A program made the position numbers and the translations under genes. This document shows positions 1 through 11,900 of a DNA stretch of 64,000 nt, one piece after another (within the stretch, counting starts at the first letter, position 1; every line of letters begins with the position of its first letter). The stretch is from positions 342,214,444 through 342,278,443 of the forward strand of contig OX336389.2 of the NCBI GenBank assembly GCA_946902985.2. Reading direction: 5' to 3'. Source of the stretch: Meconema thalassinum (lineage: Eukaryota > Arthropoda > Insecta > Orthoptera > Tettigoniidae). The notes under the pieces were generated by a model that was not told the origin of the DNA, made no database searches, and saw nothing but the letters and a program-made list of their open reading frames with translations.

Positions 1-2451
1 GTTGAGAATCAGTGTGAAAGATCTATTAAGGTCCTACGCACTGATAATGGTGGTGAATTTTGTAGCAAAGCTTTTGAGAGGCTACTTAAATCAGAAGGTA
101 TTCAGCATCAAACTACAACTAGCTATTCTCCACAGCAGAATGGTGTACCTGAACGCATGAATAGAACATTGCTTGATAAATGTAGAGCCATGATGAGCGA
201 GTCTAAAGTAGATAAACGCATGTGGGCTGAAGCAATAAATACAGCAGCCTATCTTGTAAACAGGTCCCCAACCAGAAAAAATCCAGGTAAAGTTCCAGAG
301 GAGATCTGGACTGGTAACAAGGTCAATATGGAGCATCTAAGAATTTTTGGTTGTGTAGCACAAGTTCATGTCCCTGATCAAAGGAGAAACAAGTTGGATC
401 CTAAAAGTGAAAAACACATTTTCTGTGGTTATTGTGAGGACAGTAAAGCCTATAGATTCATGCATCCTGTTACTCATCAACTTGTTAAGTCCAGGGATGC
501 ACAGTTCTTTGAAGATGTGTTCCAGGAGGTGTCTGATGTGTCTCCAGGTAATGTTGGTCCATCCTTGCAGATTAATGAACCTGCAATGTTGCAGATCTCA
601 GTTCCCACTGACAGTGAGGCAGAACCCGATAACTCAGGGGATGGGGCAGAGTGCATTTTGGAACTTGCAAGCGTATCGCCCATTAGCAGTGCTGGTGTGG
701 CTGAGACAGTTGACTCAGCTGATTTAAGCTATGTCCCTAGTGGAACAGATTCAGACTGCAGTGATTCTGTGGGCTCTGCCACCATCGTCAATGAGCCAAT
801 GGAGGGGGATGCCGAAGGTAATCAAAGGTATCCTAGGCGCCAACAAAAGCCTGTAGACATGTCAGACTATGTGACATACTTGACTCTCACTGATGACTCT
901 GAACCTATCACAGTTAAGGAGGCACTGTCCATGCCTGATAGGGTTAAGTGGGAGCAGGCTATGAAAAGAGAAATGGAGATACTTCAGTTAAATGACACAT
1001 GGGATCTAGTTGATAAACCCCAGGGCAAGAATGTTGTCAGTAGTAAGTGGGTTTTCAAAGTAAAAAGAGACTCTAATGGTAACATTCAAAGGTATAAAGC
1101 CAGACTTGTGGCCAGGGGCTTCACCCAAAGGTACGGAGTAGATTTTACAGAAACTTTCTCTCCTGTTGTTCGACACAGCACGTTAAGGATGCTGCTTGCC
1201 TTGGCTGTCCAAACAGATCTGAAGGTGGTACATTGGGATGCTGAATCTGCTTTCCTCAATGGAAAGTTAGATGAAGAGATCTACATGTATCAGCCAGAAA
1301 GTTTTGTCAAGAGAGGTTCAGAGCATAAAGTTTGCAAGTTAAAAAAATCTATTTATGGCTTAAAACAATCTTCTCGTTTGTGGAATGAGCGAGCTCACTC
1401 TGTTCTTGTCAAATTGGGTTACAAAAATTGTGCTGATGAACCCTGTGTGTACTTTAAGAAACAAGTCCAAGGTATGGTAATTATTGCATTATATGTGGAT
1501 GATTTCATTGTGGCTTATACTGATGAGTCTGAGATCAAGTCATTGAAGACCTGTATTGATAAAGAATTTAAGGTACGAGATCTTGGGCCAATTTCTTATA
1601 TTTTAGGTATTAAAGTAAGGCAAGATAAGAAGAATGGTACAATGTATCTTAGCCAAGAGCAGTACATCAGTGAGATTGCAAAGATATATGGTATGCACGA
1701 TGCACGTCCCATTGGTACTCCCTTGGAAAACAAACCAAATCTTGGTGTTTCTGATACAGAAACTAGTGATCTTCCTTATAGAGAACTCATAGGTTCGCTA
1801 ATGTATTTAAGTGTTTGCACGCGTCCAGATATAAGCTATGCGATATCATATCTCAGTCAATTTAATCATTGTTACAATGAATCTCACTGGTCTGCTGCAA
1901 AGCGAGTGCTGCGTTATTTAAATTGCACAAAAGACTTGTCACTTAAGTATGTCAGGAATGGAGGTCAATTCATGGGATTTGTTGATGCTGACTGGGCTAA
2001 TGATAGCAATGACCGAAAATCATACAGTGGTTTTGTGTTCAAAATGGCAGGTGGTGCTGTATCATGGGGGGCTCAAAAGCAAAAATGCATTTCCTTATCA
2101 TCTACTGAAGCAGAATATGTTGCACTGAGTGAAGGTGTGAGAGAAGCTGTTTGGTTGAAACGTGTTTTGTCTAACTTTATAGATCTCAAGTCACCCATCA
2201 TATTATTGAGTGATAGTCAATCAGCTCAAAAACTGGCAAAAAATCCAGTCCACCATAATAGGACCAAACATATTGACACTAAATATCACTATGTTAGAGA
2301 TGCTTTGGATTCTAAAGTCATATGCATCAAATATGAGGAGACTTCAAAAATGTGTGCAGACATCCTAACAAAGCCTCTTCCTAAGCCTAAGCATATTTAT
2401 TTTTGTAAAGACTTGGGTCTTAAATCATGTCCTCTACTCCCACAGGTTTAA
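1..2451 (+). CDS. Ty1/copia polyprotein, 3' part (integrase end, RT, RNase H)
   Basis: The frame is open from the first base, so the gene is cut by the window edge. It begins inside the integrase core (LRTDNGGEF near residue 12, then the catalytic-Glu region NGVPERMNR). A linker and the copia-type reverse transcriptase follow, with KARLVARGFTQ and the catalytic YVDD near residue 497. RNase H comes next (VDADWAND, then SSTEAEY). The order IN-RT-RH is diagnostic of Ty1/copia. No stop or frameshift is visible in 817 codons, so this copy is fairly young. The TAA stop lies 8 bases before the 3' LTR. Gag, protease and the integrase zinc finger lie outside the window. Confidence 0.93.
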   Translation, partial: VENQCERSIKVLRTDNGGEFCSKAFERLLKSEGIQHQTTTSYSPQQNGVPERMNRTLLDKCRAMMSESKVDKRMWAEAINTAAYLVNRSPTRKNPGKVPEEIWTGNKVNMEHLRIFGCVAQVHVPDQRRNKLDPKSEKHIFCGYCEDSKAYRFMHPVTHQLVKSRDAQFFEDVFQEVSDVSPGNVGPSLQINEPAMLQISVPTDSEAEPDNSGDGAECILELASVSPISSAGVAETVDSADLSYVPSGTDSDCSDSVGSATIVNEPMEGDAEGNQRYPRRQQKPVDMSDYVTYLTLTDDSEPITVKEALSMPDRVKWEQAMKREMEILQLNDTWDLVDKPQGKNVVSSKWVFKVKRDSNGNIQRYKARLVARGFTQRYGVDFTETFSPVVRHSTLRMLLALAVQTDLKVVHWDAESAFLNGKLDEEIYMYQPESFVKRGSEHKVCKLKKSIYGLKQSSRLWNERAHSVLVKLGYKNCADEPCVYFKKQVQGMVIIALYVDDFIVAYTDESEIKSLKTCIDKEFKVRDLGPISYILGIKVRQDKKNGTMYLSQEQYISEIAKIYGMHDARPIGTPLENKPNLGVSDTETSDLPYRELIGSLMYLSVCTRPDISYAISYLSQFNHCYNESHWSAAKRVLRYLNCTKDLSLKYVRNGGQFMGFVDADWANDSNDRKSYSGFVFKMAGGAVSWGAQKQKCISLSSTEAEYVALSEGVREAVWLKRVLSNFIDLKSPIILLSDSQSAQKLAKNPVHHNRTKHIDTKYHYVRDALDSKVICIKYEETSKMCADILTKPLPKPKHIYFCKDLGLKSCPLLPQV

Positions 2452-2458
2452 GGAGGTG
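2450..2458 (+). promoter_or_regulatory. Copia polypurine tract
   Basis: The purine run AAGGAGG plus TG lies directly before the LTR and overlaps the pol stop. This is the expected plus-strand primer site. Confidence 0.6.
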
Positions 2459-2740
2459 TGTTGAAATATGTGGCCATGGTTTGTGTTGGTCAAACTGTTA
2501 ATTATAAACCTGGTCCATAGAGATATGTTTCTCTTTTGTTTTTGTTTTGGTGTGTATAAAAGAATGTTGTATCACCTTGTTCGCTTAGTTCTGTTGTAGT
2601 AAATGTCAAGTACATTAAACGTGTGTTCCATTTCAATTGCCTGTGTGCCTCGTAATCGTTTAGTTACTGCCCAAAGAGTTGATACCTCATTCTTGGAGAT
2701 TTTTGAGCATTATTCTAAATGTATACACCCATTCTTAACA
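2459..2740 (+). repeat. Copia 3' LTR (282 bp)
   Basis: The LTR starts TGTTGAAATATG just after the purine tract and ends TTCTTAACA, so the termini are short inverted TGTT/AACA repeats. A TATAAAAG box lies near 2555-2562. The partner 5' LTR is off-window, so the 5-bp target duplication (expected GTATT after the LTR) cannot be confirmed. Confidence 0.75.
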
Positions 2741-2795
2741 GTATTGTTGTTCATGTGTTAAACTGCTCTCAGTAGTCAATTAGGCCTACAGGTAA
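2741..2795. other. Spacer between copia and BEL elements
   Basis: This short unclassified sequence ends in GGTAA, the left target duplication of the BEL element. The same five bases recur at 22555-22559. Confidence 0.7.
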
Positions 2796-2969
2796 TGTGA
2801 CAGACAGTTGGCAACAGTTATTTTTGTTTTTTGTGAGAAAAGGACAAGGAACAGTGCATCCAAGATGGAGTCTTTTGAATGTTATTTGTAACGTGTGTGC
2901 ATTTTTCTTGTGAATAAATATCTTTTCATTTTCCCGAATAAGTACGAAGTGACGTTTCTGTTCGTAACA
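2796..2969 (+). repeat. BEL 5' LTR
   Basis: Boundaries were fixed by comparison with 22378-22554 and by the flanking GGTAA duplication. The 3' copy has a 3-base insertion (AGAAGGACAAG versus AGGACAAG) and a few substitutions. An AATAAATATC polyadenylation-like stretch lies near 2913. Confidence 0.92.
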
Positions 2970-2971
2970 TC

Positions 2972-2987
2972 TGGCGACCGTGACAGG
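2972..2987 (+). promoter_or_regulatory. BEL primer-binding site, tRNA-Arg type
   Basis: TGGCGACCGTGACAGG starts two bases after the LTR. It is complementary to a tRNA 3' end ...CCTGTCACGGTCGCCA, which fits tRNA-Arg(UCG). The tRNA assignment is from memory of tRNA ends, not from a search. Confidence 0.65.
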
Positions 2988-3001
2988 ACATAGAAAGGAA
3001 A

Positions 3002-6000
3002 ATGTGCGATATTCGAAGTTTGATCAGAAAACGTGGTGTAGGCCTATACCGTGCATCGTTCACGAAAATTGTAGCTTCACTTCAAGTTTTGTTGGAGAAA
3101 GAAAGAAAGGACATAATCGCTATCCGAGGAGATTACGCCTTAGTGGAAGAGAAGGCTAACCTCATAAGTAATCTGGACCAGGAGATCTTCCAACACCTCA
3201 TGGAAGATGCGGTGTCAGAAGAAGACCTGATCACAGAAGTAGATGACTATAAACGCAAGTTTCATATGTTAGCAGCGGCTGTTTCCGATGCTCTTGCAAT
3301 GGAGAGAAAACGTGAAGACGAAGTCCAGTCAACAGTAAGCACCAGTAACACTCATAACCTCAAAAGTAAATATCGCCTTCCAAAGATCGAATTCCGAAAA
3401 TTTGGTGGAAATCTACGAGATTGGTTAGGTTTCTGGAATCAATTTCAAAAGATTGATGAAGATGAAGGGTTAGATAATGCCGATAAATACGAATATCTTA
3501 TCCAAGCAACATTGTCAAACTCCAAAGCTCGCGACATCGTTGACAGTTTTCCAGCCACAAGTGGAAATTACCCTAAAGCAATACAGAAACTTAAATCACG
3601 TTTTGGCAAAGATTCTTTGTTGGTGGAAGTCTACACTAGAGAACTATTGACAATGATGAATTCTTGTAGTAGTCTTGACATCTCATCATTATATGACAGA
3701 CTCGAAACTCAACTTGGTGCTTTGGAGAGCTTAGGTGTAACTTCCGAGAAATATGCAGCAATGTTATTTCCTATGATTGAATCATGCTTGTCTATAGATG
3801 TGTTACGTGCCTGGCAGAGGAGTGGCGGTGGGAAGGAATGTGAACCTAGTGAACGTCTTAAAGGTTTGTTGAAATTCCTGGAGAATGAAGTAGAGAGTGA
3901 GGAAAGGATCAAACTGGCCATCCCAAGTAAAGGTAACATCAATGTGAATCCTGACAAGTCAAAAGGTACGAAGAAAATTGACATTTACAGTGAATCGCCA
4001 CCTACCGCAGCTGCACTTGTGGATTGTAATCTTAAACTAAACTGTATATTTTGTGATAGGTCCCATGCTAGTTCAAACTGCTCCGTGGCAAAGCAGATGG
4101 CTTTAAAGGAGAGAGTCTCAATTGTGAAGAATAAGAGAGCATGCTTTCTCTGTCTGAAGAAGGGACATGTTTCAAAGATGTGCAGAAGTCAGTTAAAATG
4201 TGATTCCTGTAGCAAAAAACATAACAGCCTAATATGTCTAGGCCCAACACATTCCTCTGAAGCTACCAATGAGAAACTTCAGTCTCATTCTTTGATTTCA
4301 AATGAAGAACGTAGTGGTGTGCAAGGTGTTATTTTGCAAACATTAAAGGTGAAGGTCATTGGAGAATCCTCTGCAATGGAGGTAAGGGCTCTACTGGATA
4401 CTGGCAGTCAGAGATCTTATATGCTTGAATCAGTGGCACAGAAGTTAGGTTACAGTAGTCATCGCACAGAAATGCTACGCCATTCACTATTTGGTGGGGT
4501 AGTCACCGAAGAGAGCCAGCATATGTGCTATGGGATCTACATAGAGAGTTTAGGAAAGCCTTATGCCTGCAATTTTGAAGTCTTAGGGCAACAAGTAATT
4601 ACAGGGTACAATACTATGTTAAAGGGCCCATGGTTGCAAGAACTAAGAGCAAAAGGGATACAGAATTATGTTACTGAAGGTCCCATTGAACTATTAATAG
4701 GCGCTGATGTTGCTGGAAAGTTAATGACTGGGCAAACGTGTACACTAAGCAATGGTCTTGTATGTATTGAGACTCTGCTGGGGTGGACTGTGATGGGTAA
4801 AGTAGTTTCCGGAGATCAATCAAGCATGACCAACCTCGTCACTTCTCTCTTTATCAGAGATGCTTCAGTTGAAAATCTGTGGGAACTGGACGTGCTAGGT
4901 ATCAGCGATCCTGCCGTAAAGAAAACTAAAACTGAAGAAAACTTTGCAACAATGGAGCACTTTCAGAAAACCGTGTCTATTAATGGAGAATTTAGGTATG
5001 AAGTCCATTTACCCTGGAAAGAAAACAAATCATTTCTTGTATCTAACAGGGTCATGGCTGAGAAGAGGTTAGTCAACACAAGGAAGAAAGTGGAAAATTT
5101 TGGACTAGGCGAGACGTATGAAAATATTTTCACCGAGTGGGAAAGGAGTGGTGTTATTGAACCGGTTCAGGAGGATGAAAACTTCAGACACTATCTACCG
5201 CATCGAGCTGTTGTGAAGGAAAGTAGTTCAACGACACCTGTCCGTCCTGTATTTGACGCCTCAGCGAAGGAAGCGGGAACCCCTGCTTTGAACGATTGTT
5301 TGTATGATGGCCCCAACCTGATTGAGCTAATCCCTGCTATTCTTCTTAGATTCCGAGAGAGGAAAGTAGGAATTATTGCAGACATTGAGAAGGCCTTCCT
5401 TCAGATAAGCATACGGAAAGAAGATCGAAACTATATCTGCTTCCTGATGTGGCAGGACGTTGGGAACAATTACAAGATCTTCAAGCATGCCAGGCTGGTT
5501 TTCGGCTTAACTTGTAGTCCGTTTCTCCTGGTGGCTGTCTTGGAGTATCACCTGAAGAAGTACTTGGAAAACCCGCAATTCAATCCCCTATTCATCAAGA
5601 GACTTCTACAGAGCTTCTACGTGGACAACGTTGTCACTAGCCTTGACAGGGAATCGGAGGTGGGCGAGTTTATCAATCAAGCTAGTAGGGTATTATCAGA
5701 AGGCAGTTTTAATTTGAGGGGATGGCAGTTCTCTCAGGATGATGACCAGTCTGCTACCCTTTCATCTGTTTTGGGACTGTTATGGGATCGACAGGAGGAT
5801 ACACTTACTTTAAATTTGCATTGGTTGAATAGCCTTCAGGTGGGAGAAGTGACGAAAAGGACAATTCTGTCACTCGCACATCGAATTTTTGATCCAGTCG
5901 GTGTGACATGTCCTGTCACCCTTTGTGTTAAACTGTTGATTCAAAGGACCTGGAAGACTCATATAAGATGGGATAGTGCAGTTGATGAGAAGTCCAGAGA

Positions 6001-6004
6001 CTAG
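3002..6004 (+). pseudogene. BEL gag-pol, first 1000 codons, ended by a nonsense mutation
   Basis: The Met codon lies 15 bases after the PBS. The Gag domain resembles DUF1759 (FGGNLRDWLGFWNQF, about residues 130-150). Cys/His knuckles follow (CIFC, CFLCLKKGHVSKMC near 380, CDSC). A DUF1758-type aspartic protease has LLDTGSQRS near 463. RT includes IADIEKAFLQI and the catalytic-site variant YVDN near 872, which is seen in some BEL/Pao elements. The peptidase A17-like region starts near 920. The stop TAG at 6002-6004 falls within that region, and the same frame continues beyond it in good register, so it is a point nonsense change and not a natural end. Confidence 0.9.
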
Positions 6005-6610
6005 TTTCTGGCCTGGGTAAAGGATCTACCTCACCTGGTAGAAATCAAGATTCCTCGATGGTTTGGAAGAAGTGACCATGTGCAAATTCATGTCTTCTGT
6101 GATGCCAGCCAACTTGCATACGCAGCAGTAGTCTTCATAAGATGCGATTCCAACAATCAAGTGAGTGTACAGTTATGTGATGCAAGATCTCGTGTGGCCC
6201 CCCTCAAGGAAGTGACAATCCCCAGATTGGAATTGCTGGCTGCTACAATTGGTGCACGGTTGCTTAAATGTGTGTTGGAATCTATTTCACTGGAAGTTCA
6301 TGAGTTTTTTCTCTGGTCTGACTCGTCCACAGTTCTAGCATGGATCTGCAGGACTGAGAACTGGTCGGTGTTTGTCCGCAATCGTGTGAATGAGATCAGG
6401 AATTTGACCAATTTAAACTGCTGGCGACATGTTCCAGGTTCATTGAATCCAGCTGATTTACCGTCACGTGGCTGTTCTGCTTCGCAATTAGTAGCCTCTC
6501 GATGGTGGGAGGGACCTGCCTGGTTGTACGAATCTCCAGATTGTTGGCCTCAAACAAAAGTGGTGTATGACGAAGAGAGTATCGCAAAGGAAATAAAGAA
6601 AAACCTGTGA
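6005..6610 (+). pseudogene. BEL pol continuation after the stop (A17/RNase H region)
   Basis: Same frame as the preceding segment. FCDASQLAYAAVVF with LEVHEFFLWSDSSTVLAW is the RNase H-like part typical of BEL pol. The frame closes at TGA 6608-6610, where homology moves to another frame. This indicates an indel close to 6600. Confidence 0.85.
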
Positions 6611-7446
6611 ATTCTATGACCGTAACCAATGAAGGTCCCCTCTGGTATGCCAGGTATTTTTCCAGCTATCACAGAATAGTTCATCTAATCGCATGGATTC
6701 TTCGTTTCTGTAAGAATTGTCTTAGACGTGAGAGGATCTCGCAAGAAAATCTGCAAGTTGAAGAGTTAGAAAGGGCTGAAATTAGACTCATTTCTATAAT
6801 TCAACGAGAAAGCTTCCACGGATTAGTTGATAAACGTCTATCTTCACTACATCCATTCCTGGAAGATAGTGTTCTCAGGGTTAAAACGAGACTACTACTG
6901 CGAGAAGATTTGAAGCAATTCAGGTTCCCAATGATTCTCCCGGCGAACCATGTCATCACCTCTCGCTTGCCATTTGAGCACGTGAAAGAAAATCACATTG
7001 GAGTACAACTTCTTCTTAATCATCTGAGACAACGCTTCTGGATCATCGGTGGAAGGAGGACAGTTAGAAAAATTATAAGAAAATGTGTCAAGTGCCGGAG
7101 GCATGATGGACAACATACCGAAATCGCTCAGGCCCCTATGCCCCTGGACCGCATACGGGAAGCCTGTGTATTTGAAGTGATAGGAGTGGACTTGGCAGGT
7201 CCGGTGTTCCTGAGGGATGAAAGTAAAGCTTGGATTGTAGTTTTCACATGTGCGGTGTATCGCGCTGTTCATCTCGAAATGGTTACTTCTCTCTCCACAG
7301 AGGCGTTTGTGCAAGCGTTCCGGCGGTTTGTAGCAAGAAGAGGATTCCCCTCTGTGATTTACTCAGACAATGGTACAAATTTCACGGGTACAGATAACGC
7401 GTTTCAAAGTGTTGACTGGGAGAATATTTCCAAACACCATTCGGTT
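6611..7446 (+). pseudogene. BEL integrase, N-terminal half, cut by gypsy A
   Basis: WYARYFSSYHRIVHLIAWI leads into the H2C2 zinc finger (H-x-H...CVKCRRHDG), then the catalytic core: first Asp in GVDLAGPVF and second in YSDNGTNF. Reading ends at 7446, where TGTAACG begins the gypsy LTR. The duplication GGTT (7443-7446) recurs at 21583-21586. The third catalytic residue would be in the far half. Confidence 0.88.
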
Positions 7447-7917
7447 TGTAACGTGTTTTTCGAGGGTTTTTTATGCAACTGGCATAAGTCAGTAGGAAGC
7501 CATTCTATATTTATTTACGCGGCAAATTGTTCAGCCAAGATAATTTTTCATGTTAATTTATTATTATTATTAATTTATTATAATTATTATTAAGATATTT
7601 TCGGAGCATTTTATAAAAATTATAAGCATACAGAGAGGTTTTCTATGTCTTAGAAAACGCTAACAAGCAAATTATTACGAACGACGATATCATAGAAAAT
7701 TATCTGATTACGGAATTTTACGGAGTTTTGTCAGTTAGGGTATTTGAGAGACATGACTCACTGGGAATTCTAATACAAGCTGATTCCTGTCGAGAAGCAT
7801 GACGCAATCCTGGGTCGCAAGGTCTAGAAGAGGCGAATTGTTGAAACGGAAAACGACTTCTCCCTCTCGCCCGCGGAGTGTAATGAACCGGAGGAGGGGA
7901 AGTGGCGGCGTGCTCAG

Positions 7918-7983
7918 CCAATCAGCGGAGACAACGTAAGCTGGAAGACGGTACCATGGTGGGGAGCCAACGTGTGCATATAT
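7918..7983 (+). promoter_or_regulatory. Family A LTR core promoter (CCAAT and TATA boxes)
   Basis: GCCAATCAGCGG gives a CCAAT box at 7918-7922, and GCATATATCG gives a TATA-like box at 7978-7983 about 60 bases downstream. The spacing suits a Pol II promoter with a start near 8010. The arrangement is kept in the 3' LTR (20739-20743 and 20799-20806), the solo LTR and copy 2. Confidence 0.6.
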
Positions 7984-8183
7984 CGTTCGACGCGCCGTGA
8001 AACGAGGACTATCTGTGTAGAACTTGCGGTGTACGGTCGCAAGTGCGTGTCGCTCCGATGTTCAGTGGAGTTAGCGACGAACTTTTGTAAAACGTAACCA
8101 GTGCGGTTTTACGCGAGTTTGGGTCCGAGGTACGGACCATAGAATTATATAATCTACCAGGATATCATCAAATTTCGACGGAG

Positions 8184-8597
8184 ATGACGACGTCCAGGAG
8201 ACTGTGGGAAGCACACAGCATCATCAAGAACGAGGGAGATGCTTTGGCAATTTCCAATGGTAAGCGCACATGACGCAGAAATACGCAATCTCTCATTTTC
8301 TTTGTTTTATATTTCATATTTCAGTAACTTCATAGCTTGGAAATAAGAGTAAAATCAATTTATCAGACTCCGTTTTCACGTAATTTTCTATCGGTAATAT
8401 TCAAATCACAACGCTCCAATTTAAATTTTAAACTTATTATTATTATTAATTTTGCTATACTTGTTTTATATAATAAATTCATTTCTTTTACAATGCAATC
8501 TTTGCTTTCAGTAGGTAGCATTAGATATAGACCAATTCCTTCTCCTGATACAATTGTTTGTTGGGTTAATGATCAAATCATACCACGATCTGAGTGA
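8184..8597 (+). CDS. LTR-borne two-exon mini-ORF (copy in 5' LTR)
   Basis: Exon 1 is 8184-8259 (ATG, MTTSRRLWEAHSII...) and exon 2 is 8512-8597 (ending ...IIPRSE, TGA). The intron has donor GTAAGC at 8260 and a pyrimidine-rich acceptor TTTGCTTTCAG ending at 8511. Joined, the phase-1 junction keeps frame and gives 53 residues. A nearer acceptor (TTTCATATTTCAG, near 8327) would give an immediate stop. Exon lengths 76 and 86 are identical in all four LTR copies here. The C-terminal stretch RPIPSPDTIVCWV loosely recalls the helix-turn-helix of DUF4817-type proteins (weak inference). Function unknown. Confidence 0.5.
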
Positions 8598-8702
8598 ATA
8601 GAGTCTTGAATGTGTTCTGCCAGAGCTAGACGTTGTTAAATACAAATTTAGATTTCAACATTGCATTGAGGTCTTGGCGCCCATTAAAACAACATAGCTT
8701 AG

Positions 8703-8893
8703 TATTATGTTTGAATAAAGCACATTATAGCTATTATGTTTTGGATAACGGATATTATAACTCTTTAATATGCACACACATCTGAATCTACATCTTAACA
8801 CAATGAACAACTTACAACTAACATTGTCACAGAGTAAAAGCATATATACACTCCGACCAAGTTCCATAGAGGACATAAACTAGATACATAATA
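8703..8893 (-). repeat. Mag-like 3' LTR
   Basis: Identical to 13568-13758. On the - strand it follows the purine tract AGTGGGGGAGAC. Confidence 0.93.
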
Positions 8894-8905
8894 GTCTCCC
8901 CCACT
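8894..8905 (-). promoter_or_regulatory. Mag-like polypurine tract
   Basis: On the - strand the sequence reads AGTGGGGGAGAC directly before the 3' LTR. Confidence 0.75.
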
Positions 8906-8938
8906 TATATAAAAACAAATAAAAGGAACTATTCATAT

Positions 8939-11900
8939 TCATTTGGGCACATAGTCTTGCAGATACTGAGGAGGTCGCCTGTCTCTGGCTGATCTTCTTA
9001 AATAATTATCAGCAGGTGGTGGAAGGCTGTTTCGATCAGGGCGTTCATCTGGTTGCACGATGGTCTGCCTTGTATCATCTGAAGTGTGGGTTGCAGGAGG
9101 AATATCCTCATTTTCTAGTCTTGACTGGGTTGGTGTTGGTATGTTTGGAACACCACGCACAGGAGGATTTGTTGGAGCAAAAGTGACATGCTTATCTTTC
9201 TTTGGCACGAGAGTCGATAATAACTGGTCAACATGCCGCTTTAAAATTCGTCCCGAATCCAATTTCACATCATAGTGACGCTGGCCGAGTTTAGTTTGTA
9301 TAACACCAAACTGCCAAATATCACGGTTTTTCTGGTGAATCCGGACTTGCACTCTCTCTCCCACTTTGAAAGAGCGAACAGGGGGTGAGAAACTGGATGT
9401 AGTCAAGCTCTTTTGGTTTGGACGTAGAGCATCCAACCGGATACGTAGCCGACGTTTCAAATATAGTTCAGCTGGAGACTGTCCACATGCCAATGGCGTT
9501 GCTCTGTATTGAAACAAGATGTTCTGTAACTTAGTCGATAATGGTGCCGGGTCATTTACAGCAGCACGAAGTCGCCTCTTCAAAGTTTGGATGTTTCTCT
9601 CAGCTAGCCCATTGGTTGCTGGGTGCCCTGGTGCAATATATTTCTGAAAAATCCCTCTCTCCTTGCAATAGGATCTGAATACATCACTCGTGAAGATAGT
9701 GGCATTATCTGACACAAGGACATTCGGGTACCCATGTACGGTGAAGATATTGTCAAGCAGACTGATAGTAGTTGCAGTGGATGGAGCGTCTTTCACCATT
9801 CGTACTTCGACCCACTTGGATTTCGCGTCAACACACATCAAGAAATGGTGGTTATCAAATGGCCCCGCATAGTCAATGTGTATGCGTTCCCAATTTTCTT
9901 CTGGTTCATCCCAGGGGTGTATTGGAGCTTTTGGTGGATTTGAACGAGTCTGTGCGCACTCTTCACAAGATTTGATAAGCTTCTCAATGTCTTTGTCTAA
10001 TTGCGGCCAGTAGACATATCGTCTTGCTAACTGTTTTGTTTTCACAATGCCGAGGTGTGTTAAATGTAACTCTTCCAATATTTTTCTTTGTAGTTTCTTT
10101 GGGATAACAATTCGATCTTGACGGAATAGAATACCATTTTCAACTGTATATGGTTCATCCAAGGATTGAGTTTGAAGACGTTGCAGGGTGGCACTAAGTT
10201 CTGGGTCTAACATAGTCTCATCACGGATAGTTTCGTACGTAATGGCTTCACTTGACACTTGAAGAATCGTTTCAGCACAGAGTTGTGAAACTTCTGCATT
10301 TATTGATGTTTCAATGTTTGGCGAGGTAGATGCAACAGGGGCTCGGGATAGGCAGTCAACATTTTCGTTATCTTTCCCTTTTTTCACTCTTACCGTGTAG
10401 TCAAACCCGGAGAGAAACGATGCATATCTTAGGAGCCTTGCGGATGTCATTTGTGGCAGGCCCTTGTTCTGATGAAAAATACGAGACAGAGGTTCATTGT
10501 CTGTCACAAGAATGAAATTTCTTGCAAAAATATAGTTGTAGAAGTGTGTTGTGGCGAAAATTATTGCCAGCGCTTCCCGGTCAAGCTGACTGTAATTACA
10601 TTCTGCTGGTGTTAGGGCACGAGATGCATAGGCGATGGGTCTTTCTTGGCCATCCATCTCATGACTTAATACTGCTCCAACACCAGTAGGACTGGCATCG
10701 GTTGACAAGATGATAGGCAGTGATGGGTTGAATGGGGTAAGGACACGTTCACTACATAACTCGGACTTGAGATTCAAGAAAGCTGCTTCACAGGCTGCAG
10801 ACCAGAAAAACCGTTCACCTTTCCGCAATAACTGCCGTAATGGGTGGGACTTCGTTGAAAAATTAGGAATGAACTTTGCATAATAAGTCACCATACCAAG
10901 GAAGCGTCTCACTTCTTCATTGTTTTTAGGGCGTGGCATTTGTGACACAGCTTGAACTTTCTCTGGTGACTTGCGGATCTCATTATATGATACAATATGC
11001 CCTAGGTAGTCTATGTTTTCCTTGAAAAATGAGCATTTGCTTTTGTTCAAATGCAGATTATTTTTCGAAAGCCGTTCTAGACAGGCTATTAAGTTCTTGG
11101 TGCACTCCTCCTTCGTTGTACCATGTATTATGATGTCGTCAAAATAAGCTTCAGCTTTTGGAAGACCATGAAGGATCTGTGATAATATCCTATTAAATTC
11201 TGAGGGGGCAGTTTTGATGCCAAAACTCAGTCGGTGCATCCTGAAGGTTCCTTTGTGAGTGGATATAGTTTGAATCATACTACCTTCTTCATCAACCTTC
11301 AGATGTAGATATGCCTTGTATAAGTCTAACTTGCAGAAAAATTTTGAGTTTCTAAGACTATGTAGAACATCATTAACTGGTCTTATGGGATGGTTTGCAG
11401 AAATCAACCTTGAATTTACTCCACATTTGTAGTCAACACATAACCTAACTCCCCCATCTGGTTTTGGGATAACAACAAGAGGCGATCCCCAATCACTTAA
11501 AGCTGTGGGAGAAATAACTCCTTCTGATTCCAATGAAGCGAGTTCCTTTTCAACGCGTTCCCGAAGAGCAAAAGGGACATCACGTTCACGATTGAAGACA
11601 GGTTTCACCCCCTCTCTGAGTTGCAGTTTTACTTCAATATTGGGAACGCATCCAATTTTTTCTTCAAAGATTGTACTATACTGATGTAAAATATCCTGAA
11701 TTGACTGCACTGAGTTGACAGATTCAGTGTGAAGTGATTGATTTGTGTCCTTGTCAATTTCCTTCAGATCAAGGCCGAGGCCCCTGATCCAAACACGACC
11801 AAGCAATGCGGCATGACCTTGCGGAACTACAAAAAGATCTGCAACAATTTCTTTCCCTTTGTATGATACTGTGACAACAATTTTTCCTCTGGGTTTGATA

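Larger units (their letters stand above)
7447..8702 (+). repeat. Family A 5' LTR, first part
   Basis: Starts TGTAACGTG. It contains a TTATTATTATT stretch near 7559, a CCAAT box, a TATA box and a two-exon mini-ORF. It breaks at CTTAG 8698-8702, where the Mag-like element inserted, and resumes at 13764. Confidence 0.92.

Noticed and set aside
7718..7921. 67-codon - strand ORF in the LTR (MAEHAATSPPP...)
   Set aside because: Overlaps the promoter region, is broken or altered in the solo LTR and copy 2, and has no domain.
8337..8597. 86-codon ORF starting MEIRVKSIYQ in each LTR
   Set aside because: Its first two thirds lie in the predicted intron (AT-rich). Only the last 28 codons, shared with exon 2 of the mini-ORF, look conserved for coding.
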